From NCBI GenBank assembly GCA_036936605.1, contig JAUPFV010000003.1:106277278-106341277 (forward strand): 64,000 nucleotides of DNA, read 5' to 3'. The first letter of the stretch is position 1, and each line of letters begins with the position of its first letter. Positions 23,215 through 35,843 of the stretch are shown here, piece by piece. Made by a program: the position numbers and the translations under genes. Origin of the DNA: Limnanthes douglasii subsp. nivea. Lineage: Eukaryota; Streptophyta; Magnoliopsida; Brassicales; Limnanthaceae. Below the pieces are notes generated by a model, which saw nothing but the letters and a program-made list of their open reading frames with translations, was not told where the DNA came from and ran no database searches.

Positions 23215-25067
23215 AACAAGGAAATATGCCAAATTTTGGTTACAATGAGAGTCATAAAATTCACAAGTGTCTATATCCTAGTGGGAATATTTATATTTCA
23301 AGTGTTGTATTTTAATGAATTAGACTTCTATTTACTTAAGTTTTCTAAACACTAAAACTTCTAAAAGTAGGATAGTTCTTTATTTTCCTTCATGGTTTCA
23401 TATTACACGTGTACATTTATTGACATGTAGTTTTCTAAATTTAATAGACTTGACTAAAAAACTACATTTCAACATTTATCTTCAATGTATAATCAACTAT
23501 CTAACTCAACAACTACAATAACAAACTAACAAATTCAGAACCCTTACCCTAATACATACCCTACCTTTACTCAAACGCCTAACCAAACACAAATTGTTAA
23601 CTCTACCACATGTATTGTCATTATTGAAAAGATACAAACTCTAAAAAAACTTAACCTGTAAAATTCACATCATATGCAAACAAACGCCAAAATTGGTATT
23701 ACTAAACCTAAACCTATCCACACAAGTGTCATTGCTACTACCATGGTATTTCTTACATAACCTACCAAATATTCATAAGTTATAGTGATCCTAAATAAGT
23801 AAAAGCTATGCATAAAGGGTATAATTCATTACTTCAAAATCAAACAAGGAATCTTTCTCCATGGTCACTTATTATGTATATTTTGTTGCTATAATTAAGT
23901 CTACAAAGTCAAGTACAAATAAGATGGTTATATTCAACATTACACAAGCAGGACTTGTTACCAAGTGGTTATATCGGATCCCTGACATTGATTTATTTCA
24001 AACATTTAGTATATAGGTCAAAGCATCTATTACAACACTTGACCTCACTATAGTTGTTATTAAAGCTGATATCTTATGTTGTTGGACATCAATAATGCAT
24101 TTCTTAATGATGTTATTGCTGAGAGAATGTATAAGTCATAGCCTACAAGTTTTGAAAATTGTATGAAGCTCCCTTGTGTATGCAAGCTACAAAAGTATAT
24201 TTATAAACAAGCTTAAATAGTAACTCGTCCCTCGAGTATTGAATTTAGTGACAGATAGTCCATGGACTTTCAAAAGGCCGCTAGTAGTCCTTGGACTATC
24301 CAATTTGGATAAAATTAGTCCTCATGTGTGTGGTGACTATCAATTTTTGTTGCATATAGTCCTTTAACTATCTATTTTCGATAAAGTTAGTCCAAAGACT
24401 ACCAACGGACGTTTGAAAGTCCAGGAACTATATGTCACCAAAATGAATAGTCCAAGGATTACCAGCGGACTTTTAAAAATCCATGGACTATCTAGTTACT
24501 AAATTCAATATTCCAGGGATGATTATTTGTTTAAAGTCTCTTAAACATGTACCTAACATGTTATGCCAGACTATGGGATACTAATTTTAAGTGGATTTCC
24601 CACAACTTTAAGGTTGATTGTTCCATGTTATTCTATACATATAAAATTTATTTTTTATACTAACACTGATATATGTGAATAATATTATAATTATAGGTAA
24701 CAATTGAACATGTCTACACACATTTCGTATACATATTATATTCCACATTTTCTCTTAAAGACATGGGTTCCTTATGTATATTTTTTGGCATTAAAATCTA
24801 CAAAGGCCATACTGGATTCTATCTTACTCTATCTAAATATATCATAGACTTATTTGTGTATAAATAAATTTATAGCTTTAATTCTCATGCCATACTAATG
24901 TTTGTTACCCGACCTTTTCCCAAAACTGATGATAACCTTCTGTTCAACCCTACACAATATAAAAGTGTGTTATATGTTTAACAATATTTACTTTTACACT
25001 AGATCATATGTCTTTTTATATATAAATTAAGCAAGTTTTAACAGAATCACATTATTCTAATCAAAGC
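23215..25067 (+). pseudogene. Copia A, part 2: integrase end and reverse transcriptase
   Basis: It opens with FGYNESHKIHKCLYPSGNIY, the last conserved box of copia integrase, exactly what should follow where part 1 stops. A linker (MQTNAKIGITKPKP) near 23680 leads to RT: LDINNAFLNDVIAERMY, FENCMKLPCVCKLQK (24085-24195), then after a nested foldback element YARLWDTNFKW (24560), FSLKDMGSL, GIKIYKGHTGFYL, VTRPFPKTDDNLLF. It ends near AACAGAATCACATTA (25040) in the segment just before RNase H. Stops and frameshifts throughout. The YVDD box is not recognisable. Confidence 0.82.
24213..24535. mobile_element. Foldback/MITE-like element inside copia A RT
   Basis: The left arm (about 24215-24300) and right arm (about 24450-24535) are inverted copies of roughly 80 bp. 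Both read from the outside as CGTCCCTCGA/CATCCCTGGA, TATTGAATTTAGT, GATAGTCCATGGA, then a GTCCGCTgGTAATCC-type segment. Outer bases (CTTAAAT and GTTTAAAG) suggest a TTAA/TAA target, not resolved. It has no coding capacity. RT similarity stops at the left edge (LQKYIYKQA) and resumes right after the right edge (YARLWDT), which fixes the insertion. Confidence 0.85.
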
Positions 25068-25256
25068 CTGATGGGTAGTTCAAAGATGATTGGTTTAAAA
25101 GGCTTCGAACAATAATTTTCCATACTTGATTTGAAAGGTTTCGAATAATAATTTTTCAATCCGAATAGTCCTGCCGATGTACCTTTTAAAATGGAAAAAG
25201 ATGACACTCTTGCTTATTTCGTGTTAGGATTTGTGAAGCCTATTTATGAGATGTAA

Positions 25257-25643
25257 ATGAAGGTAAGAGAATACAAAAAGACTATTTCCCTCCTTAAAAA
25301 AGATTGTGAGCACCATAAAATAGATTTTGAAGAGAAAAATAAGTGTGTTGATGGTTTGGAAAACAAAGTTTCACAAACTAATAAAGAGATAAAATCTCAA
25401 AAGACTACTTACAAAGCCAAGATCGCTAGTCTAGAGGTGTCTGGAGTGGAGGAAATCTTGAAATATAAAGACCAAGAAACAAAGCATAAGGGTCCGAGAA
25501 ATATTTTATATAAAGCTTTGGATGAGCAAACGACAACTACCAAAAAAGCCAAGGATGAGCTAACTGCACTAAAAATTCAGGCTGTAAAAGACAAGGAAAA
25601 TGATATGGATGAGTGCGCAAATAAGTGCTTAAAGTTATTATAG
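25257..25643 (+). CDS. aORF coiled-coil fragment of T3 (128 codons)
   Basis: An open frame of 128 codons, very rich in Lys and Glu, with heptad-like spacing (ISLLKKDCEHHK, VDGLENKVSQTNKE, ELTALKIQAVKD), predicting a long coiled coil. It is antisense to T3 pol and just past the integrase end, like the coiled-coil parts of the aORFs in T1 (minus, about 2057-1875), T2 (plus, 16.8-17.2 kb) and T4 (minus, 61806-61594). The upstream core domain is missing because the element is cut at about 25068. Whether it is ever translated is unknown. Confidence 0.5.
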   Translation: MKVREYKKTISLLKKDCEHHKIDFEEKNKCVDGLENKVSQTNKEIKSQKTTYKAKIASLEVSGVEEILKYKDQETKHKGPRNILYKALDEQTTTTKKAKDELTALKIQAVKDKENDMDECANKCLKLL

Positions 25644-25779
25644 AAGTGAGATGTTTTGATCAAGTCCGACATCATCTTGGACTTTCACAATGCTTTCCCA
25701 AATTTATAAATATTCTAGATAAAGTCTTAATTGCTCAATATTATATGGATGCCGAAAAAGACTATTTTCTCGATCTCTC

Positions 25780-26800
25780 AACCGATAGGTTCCATACTTA
25801 ATTCTTTTAATAACCGGATAAGGGCCTTCCCAATTGGGTGCTACCTTTCTTAGCATTTTATCTTTAGTGTGTAGAAAAACGTTTTTAAGACTTTATTCTC
25901 CATTTTAAGTTCTCTCATTCCGACCAAAAAGCATACATGCTTCTCATCAAGATATGATAGAAAATAGATCTTAGATGTGCTATTGTTCTCTCTTGTTCAT
26001 CAGATCTAACTCATATCTCTTGGTTATATCATTATCATCTTCAGTGCAATGTTCAATTTGGAAAGACAAGAGGGTAGACTCAACCGACATCACTGCATTC
26101 ATCCCATAAACGAATGCAAATAGAGATTCATGCATTGCTGTTTGGGGTGTAATACGATAAGCCAACAACAATTCTTATAAATAACTTGTTCACTTTCGAG
26201 TTGCCCCTTCTAAAATTTTCTCAAACCATTGAGATTGTTCTATTGGTAACTTCTACTAACCCGTTGGCTTAGGGTTGGAAAAATGATGATAAACAATGTT
26301 GGATTCCCCATGAAGTACATAATACATCCATATCCTTATTTTAAAACTGAGGGCCATTATTTATCATAATGATTCTTGGGATTCCAAAACTACAACATAT
26401 ATTAGAAAGCGTAAATTTAATAGTTTATTTTGGAATTAGTTCTGGACAGAGGCTCTGCTTCCATCAATTTTGAAACTTAATTAATAACCACAATAATGGT
26501 TTGATGTCTTGGGATGTTAAGGGTAGAGGTCTAACCAGATCAAGCCCCATTTATCGAAAGGTAATGCCTCAGATATTGATTCTAGTGGTACAACTTACAC
26601 GTGTATCGCATTCGCAAATCGTTGATATGGATCACAATGTCGAACTAACTCTTTGGCATATGTCATAATATAAGGCCAATAGTACCCGGCCAATAAAACC
26701 ATTATTGTTAAGGTTTTATAACCAGAATGGATAGATCTCTCTTTATCATAAAATTTGGATATCATTATTTGAGATTTATCAGATCGAGGCATCGTAGTAG
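25780..26800 (-). pseudogene. T3 integrase
   Basis: From the right: ISKFYDKERSIHSGYKTLTI, VLLAGYYWPYIM and HCDPYQRFAN (26792-26595) are the HHCC zinc region. The core between 26580 and 26200 is broken. RITPQTAMHESLFAFVYGMN (26171 leftward) and a PNWEGPYP-like box near 25840 close the domain. The C-terminal box is followed directly by non-coding DNA and then the antisense coiled-coil frame. Confidence 0.78.
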
Positions 26801-27079
26801 TGATCGACTCAAAATCCTTTTATTGGTAAATTCTATGATTTCATACCTCCAATCTTTATACGTGGTGGTTGAGATTTATAATTCTTATTTGCTTCTTGAT
26901 CCAAACTCAAAGCATGTTATTATCAAGGGACGCTCTTATATCAAATCCATGAATATTCCTTGGTATAAGCAATAGTAGCTTAGGAATTAACCATCAAAAT
27001 TTTGACCCAATGCATGTATAACATTTAAGCTCTATAACCAATAATGTATTTACTGTATAACTGGACACTGCCAAGTAGA

Positions 27080-27900
27080 TATATAATCTCTCTCCCATAG
27101 TTAGTTTGGTTAATGTCTATGGAGAAGATACATATTCTTTATTTTTTGTGAAGGCTTCGTCACGCTCTAAAGTCCAATCGAATTCTTTAACGTTTCTTAA
27201 AAGTTTATAAAATAGTACACACTTATCTAAAGATCTTGATATACATCTGTTCAAAGTAGTTAACCTTCCAGTCATAATTTGTACTTATTTAATGGACCTT
27301 GGATGAATCATGGTAACTAAGGCATTCAACTATAATGGGTCGGCTTGTATTTTTTTTACTGACAATATACCCCAAGAATTTTATGGAGCACATCCCAAAT
27401 GTACACTTTTCTTTCATATGATAGAAATGATGCTCAACCCTCATACTTTTTACCAATATATCATCAATGTATACCTAAACATTTCTTTCAATCTGACTAG
27501 CAAAGGATTTATTTACCAAACATTAATAAGTGGCCTCATTATTTTTCAAATCAAATGGAATAACTTTGTAACAATGACGTCCCCTACCGGTTATGAACGT
27601 GGTGTTGTGCTAGTCTATTTGATCCATTGATATTTGGTGATACCCTATAAAAGCTTCCATGAATGCTAATCGTTTATTACCATAAGTTGAATTTATCAGT
27701 TAATCAATTCTAATAACATGAAACGGATCCTCCAAAAAAAGCCCGGTTAAGATATATGAAGTCAACACATATACATCACTTCTCATTTTTATTTTTCATG
27801 AGTATTGGGTTTGTTGTCCACAAAAGGTAGTAAGATTACAAGATATTCCATACTTTTGTTAGCCGATCTACATATGCAATAGTGGTTTTTGAACTTTTAG
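27080..27900 (-). pseudogene. T3 reverse transcriptase
   Basis: On the minus strand the catalytic VYIDDILVK is readable near 27475-27450. It is preceded by a CYKVIPFDLKN-like stretch and followed by FDWTLERDEAF, LYIYLAVSSYTVN (27210-27080), the connection towards RNase H. The YIDD aspartates are retained here, unlike T4, but stops between the boxes make the gene inactive. Confidence 0.78.
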
Positions 27901-28185
27901 TAGAAAAAGCTCTTTATTTTTATATAACATAGCATACATTGGATCGTATTGTTAGATTATGGTAAATAATGCTTGCAAGGACACCCGTTACATCCTCTGT
28001 ACATCAAGAAAACATGTACAATTTTTTGGTTAAAACAATTATAACTGGCGTCAAATGGGCTCCAATTCTTAAAATTTTCCGTTTTGAAACATATATAGCT
28101 CAACATCTTCATCGGGTATTACCAAAATGGTTGTCTCCCTCAGATCATCCATAATGTCTGACTCTGAAGTTGACTTAGGTGGTTG

Positions 28186-28723
28186 CTATACTTCTTTAGT
28201 TTCCATATTATGGAGTATTTTAGGAGCCAATGCGGTACCATAACACTTCATAGTCACTCTTGAGCTACTGCGGATAATCCCAACTTGGCCCCCAACGATA
28301 TATTTTAAACACTTATAGACCATCGAGGAAACATTGTACATCATTGATAACCAAGATCTACCAAAGACAACATTATACAAAGTAGGACTATCTACGACTA
28401 CACCCACACTGTATTTTTGAAGGGTGATTTTATAAGGAGAGTATCACATTCAAACTCCCTGATTATATTTGTAGTAATTCCTAACCCCACTATCGTTCGA
28501 TTTGGTCGAAGTATAACTGAAGGGTTTTTTTTATTTATTTGTAGGTAAGAATAAACAAAATATTTGATGAACCATATGTACCAGTTAAGATTCTTTGAAT
28601 TTTAATCTTATCGTTTGTCGCTCCGATTACCACAACATCCTTATGTGGCCCAACAACATCTCTCAAATCATCACAATCGAATACAATGAACGACATTGGA
28701 TCATAGTAAAGATGGATAGACAT
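28186..28723 (-). pseudogene. T3 protease region
   Basis: Frames 28723-28535 and 28407-28186 read DDLRDVVGPHKDVVVIGA, then a degraded active site (TGTYGSSNILF where DTGSSANIL is usual), then YNVVFGRSWLSMM and LKYIVGGQVG. The same blocks occur in T4 (57450-57830), so the two elements are relatives. Confidence 0.75.
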
Positions 28724-28899
28724 TTTTCCTTCTAATTAGGTTTTTAAACTCACAATATGCCTTTTTGGTGAGCAAACTGAAGGCCTTGATATCGTATCCC
28801 GGCCAAACATAGTTAATGATTCAAAAAATTCACACAAATTTTTAACCTTTCTTATAGTTTCAGGCTTATCTATAACCACGATACTGCCTCGTCGAGGAT

Positions 28900-30050
28900 A
28901 AGATATTCTGAATCTACATCAAACTCATTATATGGTCCAATGATAATCATTATGAGAAACTTATATTGCCTCTTTTTGGGCAATAACTTGGCCAACAACT
29001 GGAGCTTATGATCGACTTTCTCATTGTGATTTGACAAATGTAGTGCATTTTCTATTTTTATTAAATTTTGGATTTCTTATTTCAGAATAATTCAATATTT
29101 TGTATCATGGACCATATCATTGTGATACTTATAAAACCGGGTGTATTGACTCTCCCTCATAATTTGGATGGGTAGTGGCCTTCTAAACTAAACAATTTTT
29201 TTTACCTTATCATATTTGGTGGCAACACTTAATGTCAGTTCTGAAAAAATGATCAGGTCGGACCCATTGATTCTCATTTGGATCTATAATATTAACCTTG
29301 TAGATGCTGGTTTACCATATGTCGAGGTAGATTTTGATTAAGATCCTTTGGATGAGAATTGTGGCCATTTCATCATGTTGTTGTTAAGAACCCGAGACAG
29401 TATTTTGTGGAACTTGCCTCTGCAAATGGGACAACTTTAATATGCTCGTTTCTTCTACCTTAATCAGTTCCTCAATCTGTGATAATAAACCTATGAAGGA
29501 CATCTTTTTTTTTTCATGGTGATATTATCGGCTAATTCTCCGAGAAGAGGATTTTGTCTAAAATAAGCTATAGTCACTTGTTTGAAGCAATTTCCCAAAC
29601 CATTTTTAATTTCTACAAACCATTTAGTGTAATCCTTTAGACTTCGCGAAACTAAATTATTTTCTCTCAATTTTCTCGTATATCTTTGCTTCCTACAAAT
29701 TGTTTTTGGAAATTCATCCAGAACATATCAAAAATCTTGATATATTATTGCGGAAGCCTCCTAAACCACTTCAAAGCATTATCTTTGAAAATTTAGGAAA
29801 GAGCCGAAACAACAACTTATTATCATCGTCGTAATTCATCATAAAGTTCTTAAACTGTTCAATGTGGTTATCTGAATCTTTACTCCCATTAAATTTTTCC
29901 ATCTTAGATATATGAAACCACTTGGACAGATGTATAGAGAGATGAGATTGCCTTCAATTATATCCCTAAATAAATTATTGAGCCTCATTAATTATCGCAA
30001 ATAACTATGTTCATACTATATTGCAAACTGGTCATTTTACTTGATAATCA
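28900..30050 (-). pseudogene. T3 gag remnant
   Basis: Weak, frame-broken similarity to the T4 gag, including a KxMFWMxF-like helix region and a C-terminal segment before protease. I rely mainly on its position between LTR leader and protease; individual motifs are poor. Confidence 0.45.
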
Positions 30051-30732
30051 ATATTATGGTTTCTCAAACCTCGTGTATTTCCCTTAATTTTTGTTTTTCT
30101 TCACCTCTTTGATGTATTGATTTATCTAATGAATTATGTTATTTGCTCGACCTTTGATGTCGATGGGAATGTTTCTTCAAATAGTGCTTGTCACCATGGT
30201 TTCTTCCCTTTGTGACTATGATCGTTATTCAGAAAAGAGGAAGACTCATCAGACTCAAATATCAAATATTTTCTAGACTCTGAATGACTATAATTAATTA
30301 ATGGTCTTACGTTTCTTCGTTAAAAAATGATGGATTTTACACGATCGATCTCTTTGATACTTTTTGGAATTGTGTTGAGCGTCTGAATCTACGACTTATT
30401 TATCAGAGTCCCCTTGTCTTTATAGGTTTTTGGACCTCCGCTTATATTTTACTTGGAGGGGATATTACTATTTATTTTTGAAATCTTAATTCCTCAATTT
30501 CCCCTCGTAACCGGTCTACTATTTTTGCATGAGCAACTGTTCTTGTTTTTCGTCAACCATGTGCAGTATCTGACCAGATTTCTCTTCGATCATAACTCTC
30601 TTGATCAATTGGGCAGGATCTACATGCATTTCAAAATCAATTATTAGATATATTCCAAATATAAACTCGTACACCTAAGGTTTTGAATCTTATTATCCAC
30701 GTTCCTTTATAGGCTCTTGTTGTGGTCGTTAT

Positions 30733-31195
30733 TGATAGAGTTAAAGATTTTTTTGAGGGTATTTACAAAAGAATATAAGAAACAATTAATTTTTGGATGG
30801 TTTGTAGAGAACTGAGCTTCTTAGGATATATTTTAGAAAGAGATGTTCGTATAGATTAGGTGGAAAGTAAAGTTTTTCACAATTTTCATTAAATGATCTC
30901 AAAGCTTATTTATAACAAAATTGGCCTAATGGGCTTATATGGTCCATGAGCTTATTTTTGTAACCCAATCCGATTTACACCAAAAACCCATTATTATGTT
31001 AAATAACTATAATTATTACATTTTATTACATTACCATACATAAAATAAACTTTGGTTCAATAACCCATTTGTCCGATTTGCCCTACGAATAATTCAGTCT
31101 TTATCATCTAATATGTCAGAATGATATTGAGATACTTATATGGGACTGCTTACTTTGGTTTTCACATTAATAATAATCCCCACCTTTATTTATCA
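30733..31195 (-). repeat. Probable 5' LTR of T3
   Basis: On the minus strand the block starts TGATAAATAAAGG at 31195, has a TATAAATAAG box near 30915, and ends CTCTATCA at 30733. A degenerate primer site (ACGACCACAAC) follows. Copia RNase H starts only about 10 bp to the right. No second LTR was found. Confidence 0.5.
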
Positions 31196-31204
31196 GGTTA
31201 TCTG

Positions 31205-31668
31205 ATATTTATTGTTTTAGCTTTTCTAATTATTGCAAGTCGATGCGTGGTTATTACGTCTATTTTGGAGTTTCGTTCATGTTTATGTCTTTAAAAAACA
31301 AAATATTTTAGCTCGATCCAGCATGAAACCTGAGTATCATGTTCTCGCAAATCTCTTAATTGAACTAATATAGCTTCGTTCGACCCTCACTGAGCTCAAC
31401 TTCTCACCACTACGACCCCGATCATATAGTGCATAAATTTGAGAGCTAGCCCTCTGGCCTCTAACCCGGTTTTCCATGACCGCACGAACTACATCAAACT
31501 AGATGTATACTTCATTCGTGATTAAGTTCTCTAACAAGCAATGAACATTTAATATGTCACGTCCTATAATTAGATCTTTGATTGTCTCACCAAACCCCTC
31601 TTTTTCTCATGATTTATCTTTCTCAAATATAAACTCAGACTCACTCACTCATTGCTCCATTTGAAAAG
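31205..31668 (+). pseudogene. Copia A, part 3: RNase H and 3' end
   Basis: Reads MRGYYVYFGVSF, SRSSMKPEYHVLAN, LASNPVFHDRTNYIKLDVYF, then an SNKQ and PNPSF-like end: the copia RNase H up to the usual C-terminus. It starts where part 2 stops, in the same orientation. A GAAAAGGA purine run at about 31660 leads to TGTTATAAAT, a likely 3' LTR start at 31669-31672. Several frame changes. Confidence 0.82.
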
Positions 31669-31671
31669 GAT

Positions 31672-33140
31672 GTTATAAATAAAAAATCAAACAAAAATAA
31701 GAATGTCATGGGTTTGATCGAAACAAATATAACAAAAGAGGGCAAGTTTAGGTTGAGTAGCACAAATATAGGGTTTGAGTAAGTAGAAACTGAAGACTTT
31801 GAAAATTGAAATAGAATCCTTAACTCAACTAAACTATTTTTATACTTTTAATAAAACGGTATGTTGCTCGTGAAGTTAGATAAGTGAACCACAGTGGTTT
31901 GAATTAAAAGGATTTGGTGTCTAAGTTTATAAGCGTCTTGATTTTGTCTACCAAGTAAATCTGTTTTATGATCACGCTCAAAATATATTATACTCTATAA
32001 CATATAAATAAAATAAATATTTAAAATAAATATTATATAAAACATAATACATCACGTACTTGAAATTTTCAATGTATCAAAATTTCTAACTGCGTATATA
32101 AACTAGTATATTCATGTAACACATTAATATTTAAAACAAACAAAATTATAAAAAAAATTCTCATTTTTTTTTATATTTTTACACATCTAAGATAAACCAA
32201 ATAAGTTAAAAATTAATATAATTTAATTTGTTAATATAAAATTATTTTAAACTGCAGTTCCTATATTCATAAATCAAACATGCAAGGGAATAGTTAAAGA
32301 AAACACAAATCAATCACGCAATCTTTCCATAACAAATTCATATTGGGAAATAAAAAACTAGCAAAGTTGATGAAGATGTGTGTGGCTCGAGAAAGACTAA
32401 AAGGTTTATCAATGAAGTGTCTTAGGGTTATTGTGTGCTATGTGGGAAGTACAACTAACACACTTCCTAATTTATAAGTCAGGTCACAGTTTATTACCAA
32501 GCCTGATTTATAAGACTCAAGCACAACACTTTATGATTTAAAGACTTAAGCTTAAATACTATATGACTTAAGCCCACACCATATTATACATTTGTTACTG
32601 TTATAACAATATATTTGAAAACTAATATATTCTCTATTAATAGGTAAAAATTAGGATAAAAATTACATAAAAATGAGTATCCGTATTCCGCCATTTTGTA
32701 CAATTATAACAACAAATATATATACCTTGCAAAGCAATGTAAAACCAAATAAAAATTGAATAAAAATTATTAAAAGCTTTAAAAACTAAATAATGTCTTT
32801 TTTTATATTATCTCATTTGGCATGAGACCTCTTTTACCTTCAATGGCTAATTTTGATTCTCCAACTCTGAGTTTAGAATATCTAAGATATGAGTGTGTCA
32901 ATGCTGATCGTATTGTGAGCAACAAAAACCTACAAATACATTAAACAATTATTTTAATGCTATACATCAAACCAATTATTTAATGTTATGAGGTTTTTTA
33001 TTATGAAAGATTATAGTTTTGCCTATTATAAGAAGAAACAAGTTATGAGGGTTTATGAATGGTGAAAAACTTAGCCTTTTTAAGCTTATCTCTTGAATAT
33101 ATGACAACGCTACAAAAAAACACTAACTATGATGATTGGT
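31672..33140. other. Non-coding AT-rich DNA; probable copia A 3' LTR at its start
   Basis: The first few hundred bases should be the copia A 3' LTR, but its end cannot be fixed without a partner. The rest is AT-rich with no frames or repeats I can assign. Confidence 0.4.
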
Positions 33141-33149
33141 TTACCAATG

Positions 33150-33930
33150 ATCAACTAATTTTGGGGTGACTGTATAACATCATGACCCTAGAGATAACTA
33201 CTCAGCTCATAGAATAAAAAACTTCCAAAGTTTGTGGGATGACATCATCAGGTTGTCTGAATTTTAAAAGAGATTTGGAATCATATATTTTAAGTCAGAG
33301 TTTCAAATAATGCGTAAATGAAGCAATTTAACCCTAGTTGAATCTCATACTTTCTATTGATGATCTTGTTTCTCAAGTTCTCACAGGGTTCAGTGTCAGT
33401 CTTGCTGAAAAAATGTGAATAACTAACTTAGACTACAAGTTACTCTCCTTACTTTGAGAGTCAGTTAGAACAACGAAACAATTTGTATTACTTTATGGCA
33501 AACTTGAGCCTAACATCTGCTAACGTTACATCCAACAGGGCTGAAAATAGGTCATTAAACAACTTTACTATAGAGGTCATTATACAGGTTTTTTCAGAGG
33601 TCAATGCAGAGGGTTTCGTAGAAGAAATTATTATTCCAATAACTATAAAGGAATATCCAACTATAGAGGATGAAGAGGTAAAAAATACATCCATAACAAA
33701 CCTACTTGTCAAATGTGTGACAAGTATGATCACACGGGTGCCTCTGTTACTACATGGATGACCTAAATACGATAGGATTTGTTCGCAATGATCAAGATAA
33801 AACTGAGTAAGAACATGAAGTCTTTGTTGTTACCCAAGACCAACCTTGAGACAATTCATGGTATGTGGACAGTAGTGTTAGCCACCCTGTCATAATGACT
33901 CATAGTCTAATGTTATTATGAGTACTTTGG
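33150..33930 (+). pseudogene. Copia B gag and start of protease
   Basis: Gag words TTQLIE, FKRDLESYI, IDDLVSQVLTGF are followed by a basic linker and a zinc knuckle start CQMCDKYDHT (about 33708). Then comes WYVDSSVSHPVIMTH near 33860, where the protease active site DSG has become DSS. Several frameshifts. Integrase and RT do not follow, so this is a truncated copy separate from copia A. Confidence 0.75.
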
Positions 33931-33934
33931 TAAG

Positions 33935-35186
33935 AAAACTATAACTCGTGATTGTGATGAAAAATTAAATTACACATAGGGGTGGTTCGCAACTAAATAA
34001 CATATTGCATGTTTAAAAAATTAACACAAATCTTCTTTTTAATTTATCAACTAACATTATAAACTCTTATATACCTTTAATTTCATAAAATAATTTATTT
34101 GGTTAAAGATAATGCCACAATGGCAATCACACGGACTACTCAAGATGATTTATACAAGTTGAAGAATATTGTTAAACCTAATTTTGTTCATCTTAAAAAA
34201 GATAAAGTTGATGGTACTTTTAGAATTTTTTTTCCGAATTAAAATTTAAAAGATACAAACTTAAAAAAAATTGAAATATTTTTTTTTTAAATAAAAATAT
34301 TTATGATTTACTGGTAGTTTATTAATTTTGGATAAATATTAAATATTAGATAATTATAAGAAATCTAAATAAATATTTTAAATATTTTTTAAAGCTTTAT
34401 AATTGCATTTTAAAGTTTTTATATCCATTGATATACATATGCTTTGACGTTAAATTTCTCTGGAATAATTCCGAACGGTAATGCATCCTAAATGTACCCG
34501 GTGAGAAGCATTAATTAGATGATGCTTTATATATTTGATATATCAACTATTTAAGTAGATAAGATATATTAATAACTAACTAATTAATTAATTAATGTTT
34601 TAAAATGAATTATTATTCAAATCATGTTAATGGTCTAATTGAAATTTCCTTTTAATATTAATTTAAACTCAAACTATTATAGCTATTCATCTAAAAATTC
34701 AAAATAGTAACTGTCAATTTTGTTCATTTCAAGCACAAAACTTTAATAAAATAGATAAAAGTGTAAATGTGTTTTTTGTTTTTTAGCTAGCGCTAAAACT
34801 AATTCAATCAAAATATTTATTCAAGTTTTAAACATTTTCGTATTATTCTTAATTTGTTACATATATAAACATTATTATTGTATTTGTTCCCTTGAAATTA
34901 AAAGTCCGCCGTTCATTTGAAAATTCTATGTATTTAATAAATAACTTTTACAAGAAGTTTTATAGCATTGTCTTTCGTTCGTTTATAATTTGAAAAAATA
35001 TTTTAATCTATTAAATTGCTGATTTTTATCGATCAATTTTTCTTTTTTGTATTTGAAGTATTTTTTATAAAAATATGAATACATAATATATTTTCTTTTC
35101 ATTTAAAATATTAAAAGTTCATAGTTTTTATACGGTGATTAAAATAAAATACGAAAAAAATATTGATTTTGTAAATATGTGCATCA
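33935..35186. other. AT-rich intergenic DNA
   Basis: Very AT-rich with no supported coding region. A short phrase near 34120 might be a decayed copia linker, but I cannot support it. Confidence 0.5.
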
Positions 35187-35560
35187 TACTTTTTTGGCCA
35201 AAGCTATTTCCCCCATCAAAATTATTATTTCCCCCATAATTTGAAAAAAACTCCATGTTGTTATTTCCTCCATAAAGGAAAATACACATTTGCCCTTATA
35301 CACATTCACTACAACTAAACCCATTCTTCACAAAACAACAAAACCAGTACCTTACAAATTGAAGAGAGAGAAAAAACTTGGAGAAGAATATCCATTCTTC
35401 ACAAAAGAGAGAGATGCTTGGTGAAGAAAACCCATTCTTCACAAAACCATTCGAAGAGAGAAGATAGAATGCTTGAAAAATGTAGGATTTCTTCATTTTT
35501 GTTTGCTTTTTCATTTTCGATTAGGGTTTGGTTTGGAAAAGTTTTATGCAATTTTTTAAA

Positions 35561-35615
35561 TGCATCGAGCATGTGATTCCGAGTTGCCCACTCGGAATCA
35601 CATGCTCGACGCATA
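35561..35615. repeat. Hairpin 1 in the MULE-like element
   Basis: 24-nt arms (35561-35584 and 35592-35615) pair with one mismatch around the 7-nt loop TTGCCCA. The inner arm contains GATTCCGAG / CTCGGAATC. Confidence 0.95.
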
Positions 35616-35644
35616 CAAAAAATTTCAGAAAACTTGATGCTGTA

Positions 35645-35795
35645 ATTTTTTCCGAGATTTTATCGGATGATCATACTAGTTTATCGGATGTTGTTGTTTG
35701 TTTATCGGATGATGTTTTTTTAATCGAATTATGTTTTTTGTTTATCGGATGATGTTTTTTGTTATTCAGATGATGTTTCTTGTTTATGGGATGAT
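35645..35795 (+). repeat. Tandem TTTATCGGATGATG repeats
   Basis: Five or six units of about 20-32 bp built on TTATCGGATGATGTTTTTT, increasingly diverged to the right, lying between the two hairpins. Confidence 0.85.
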
Positions 35796-35808
35796 GACAG
35801 AAAGTTTG

Positions 35809-35843
35809 CAACTGATTCCGAGTGGCCCTCTCGGAATCAGTTG
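35809..35843. repeat. Hairpin 2 in the MULE-like element
   Basis: 14-nt perfect arms (35809-35822 and 35830-35843) around the loop TGGCCCT. It shares GATTCCGAG / CTCGGAATC with hairpin 1. Confidence 0.95.

Larger units (their letters stand above)
25068..31195 (-). mobile_element. T3: Tat/Ogre-like element, minus strand, inserted in copia A
   Basis: Read right to left it has an LTR-like block, a gag leader, gag, protease, RT with YIDD, integrase, and the end of an aORF on the opposite strand. Copia RT ends at its left border and copia RNase H begins at its right border, so T3 is nested. The left end shows no LTR or full aORF, so that side is truncated. All genes carry multiple stops. Confidence 0.78.

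Noticed and set aside
31300..31560. A host gene suggested by locally higher GC content
   Set aside because: Translation shows copia RNase H words (SRSSMKPEYHVLAN, NPVFHDRT), so it belongs to copia A.
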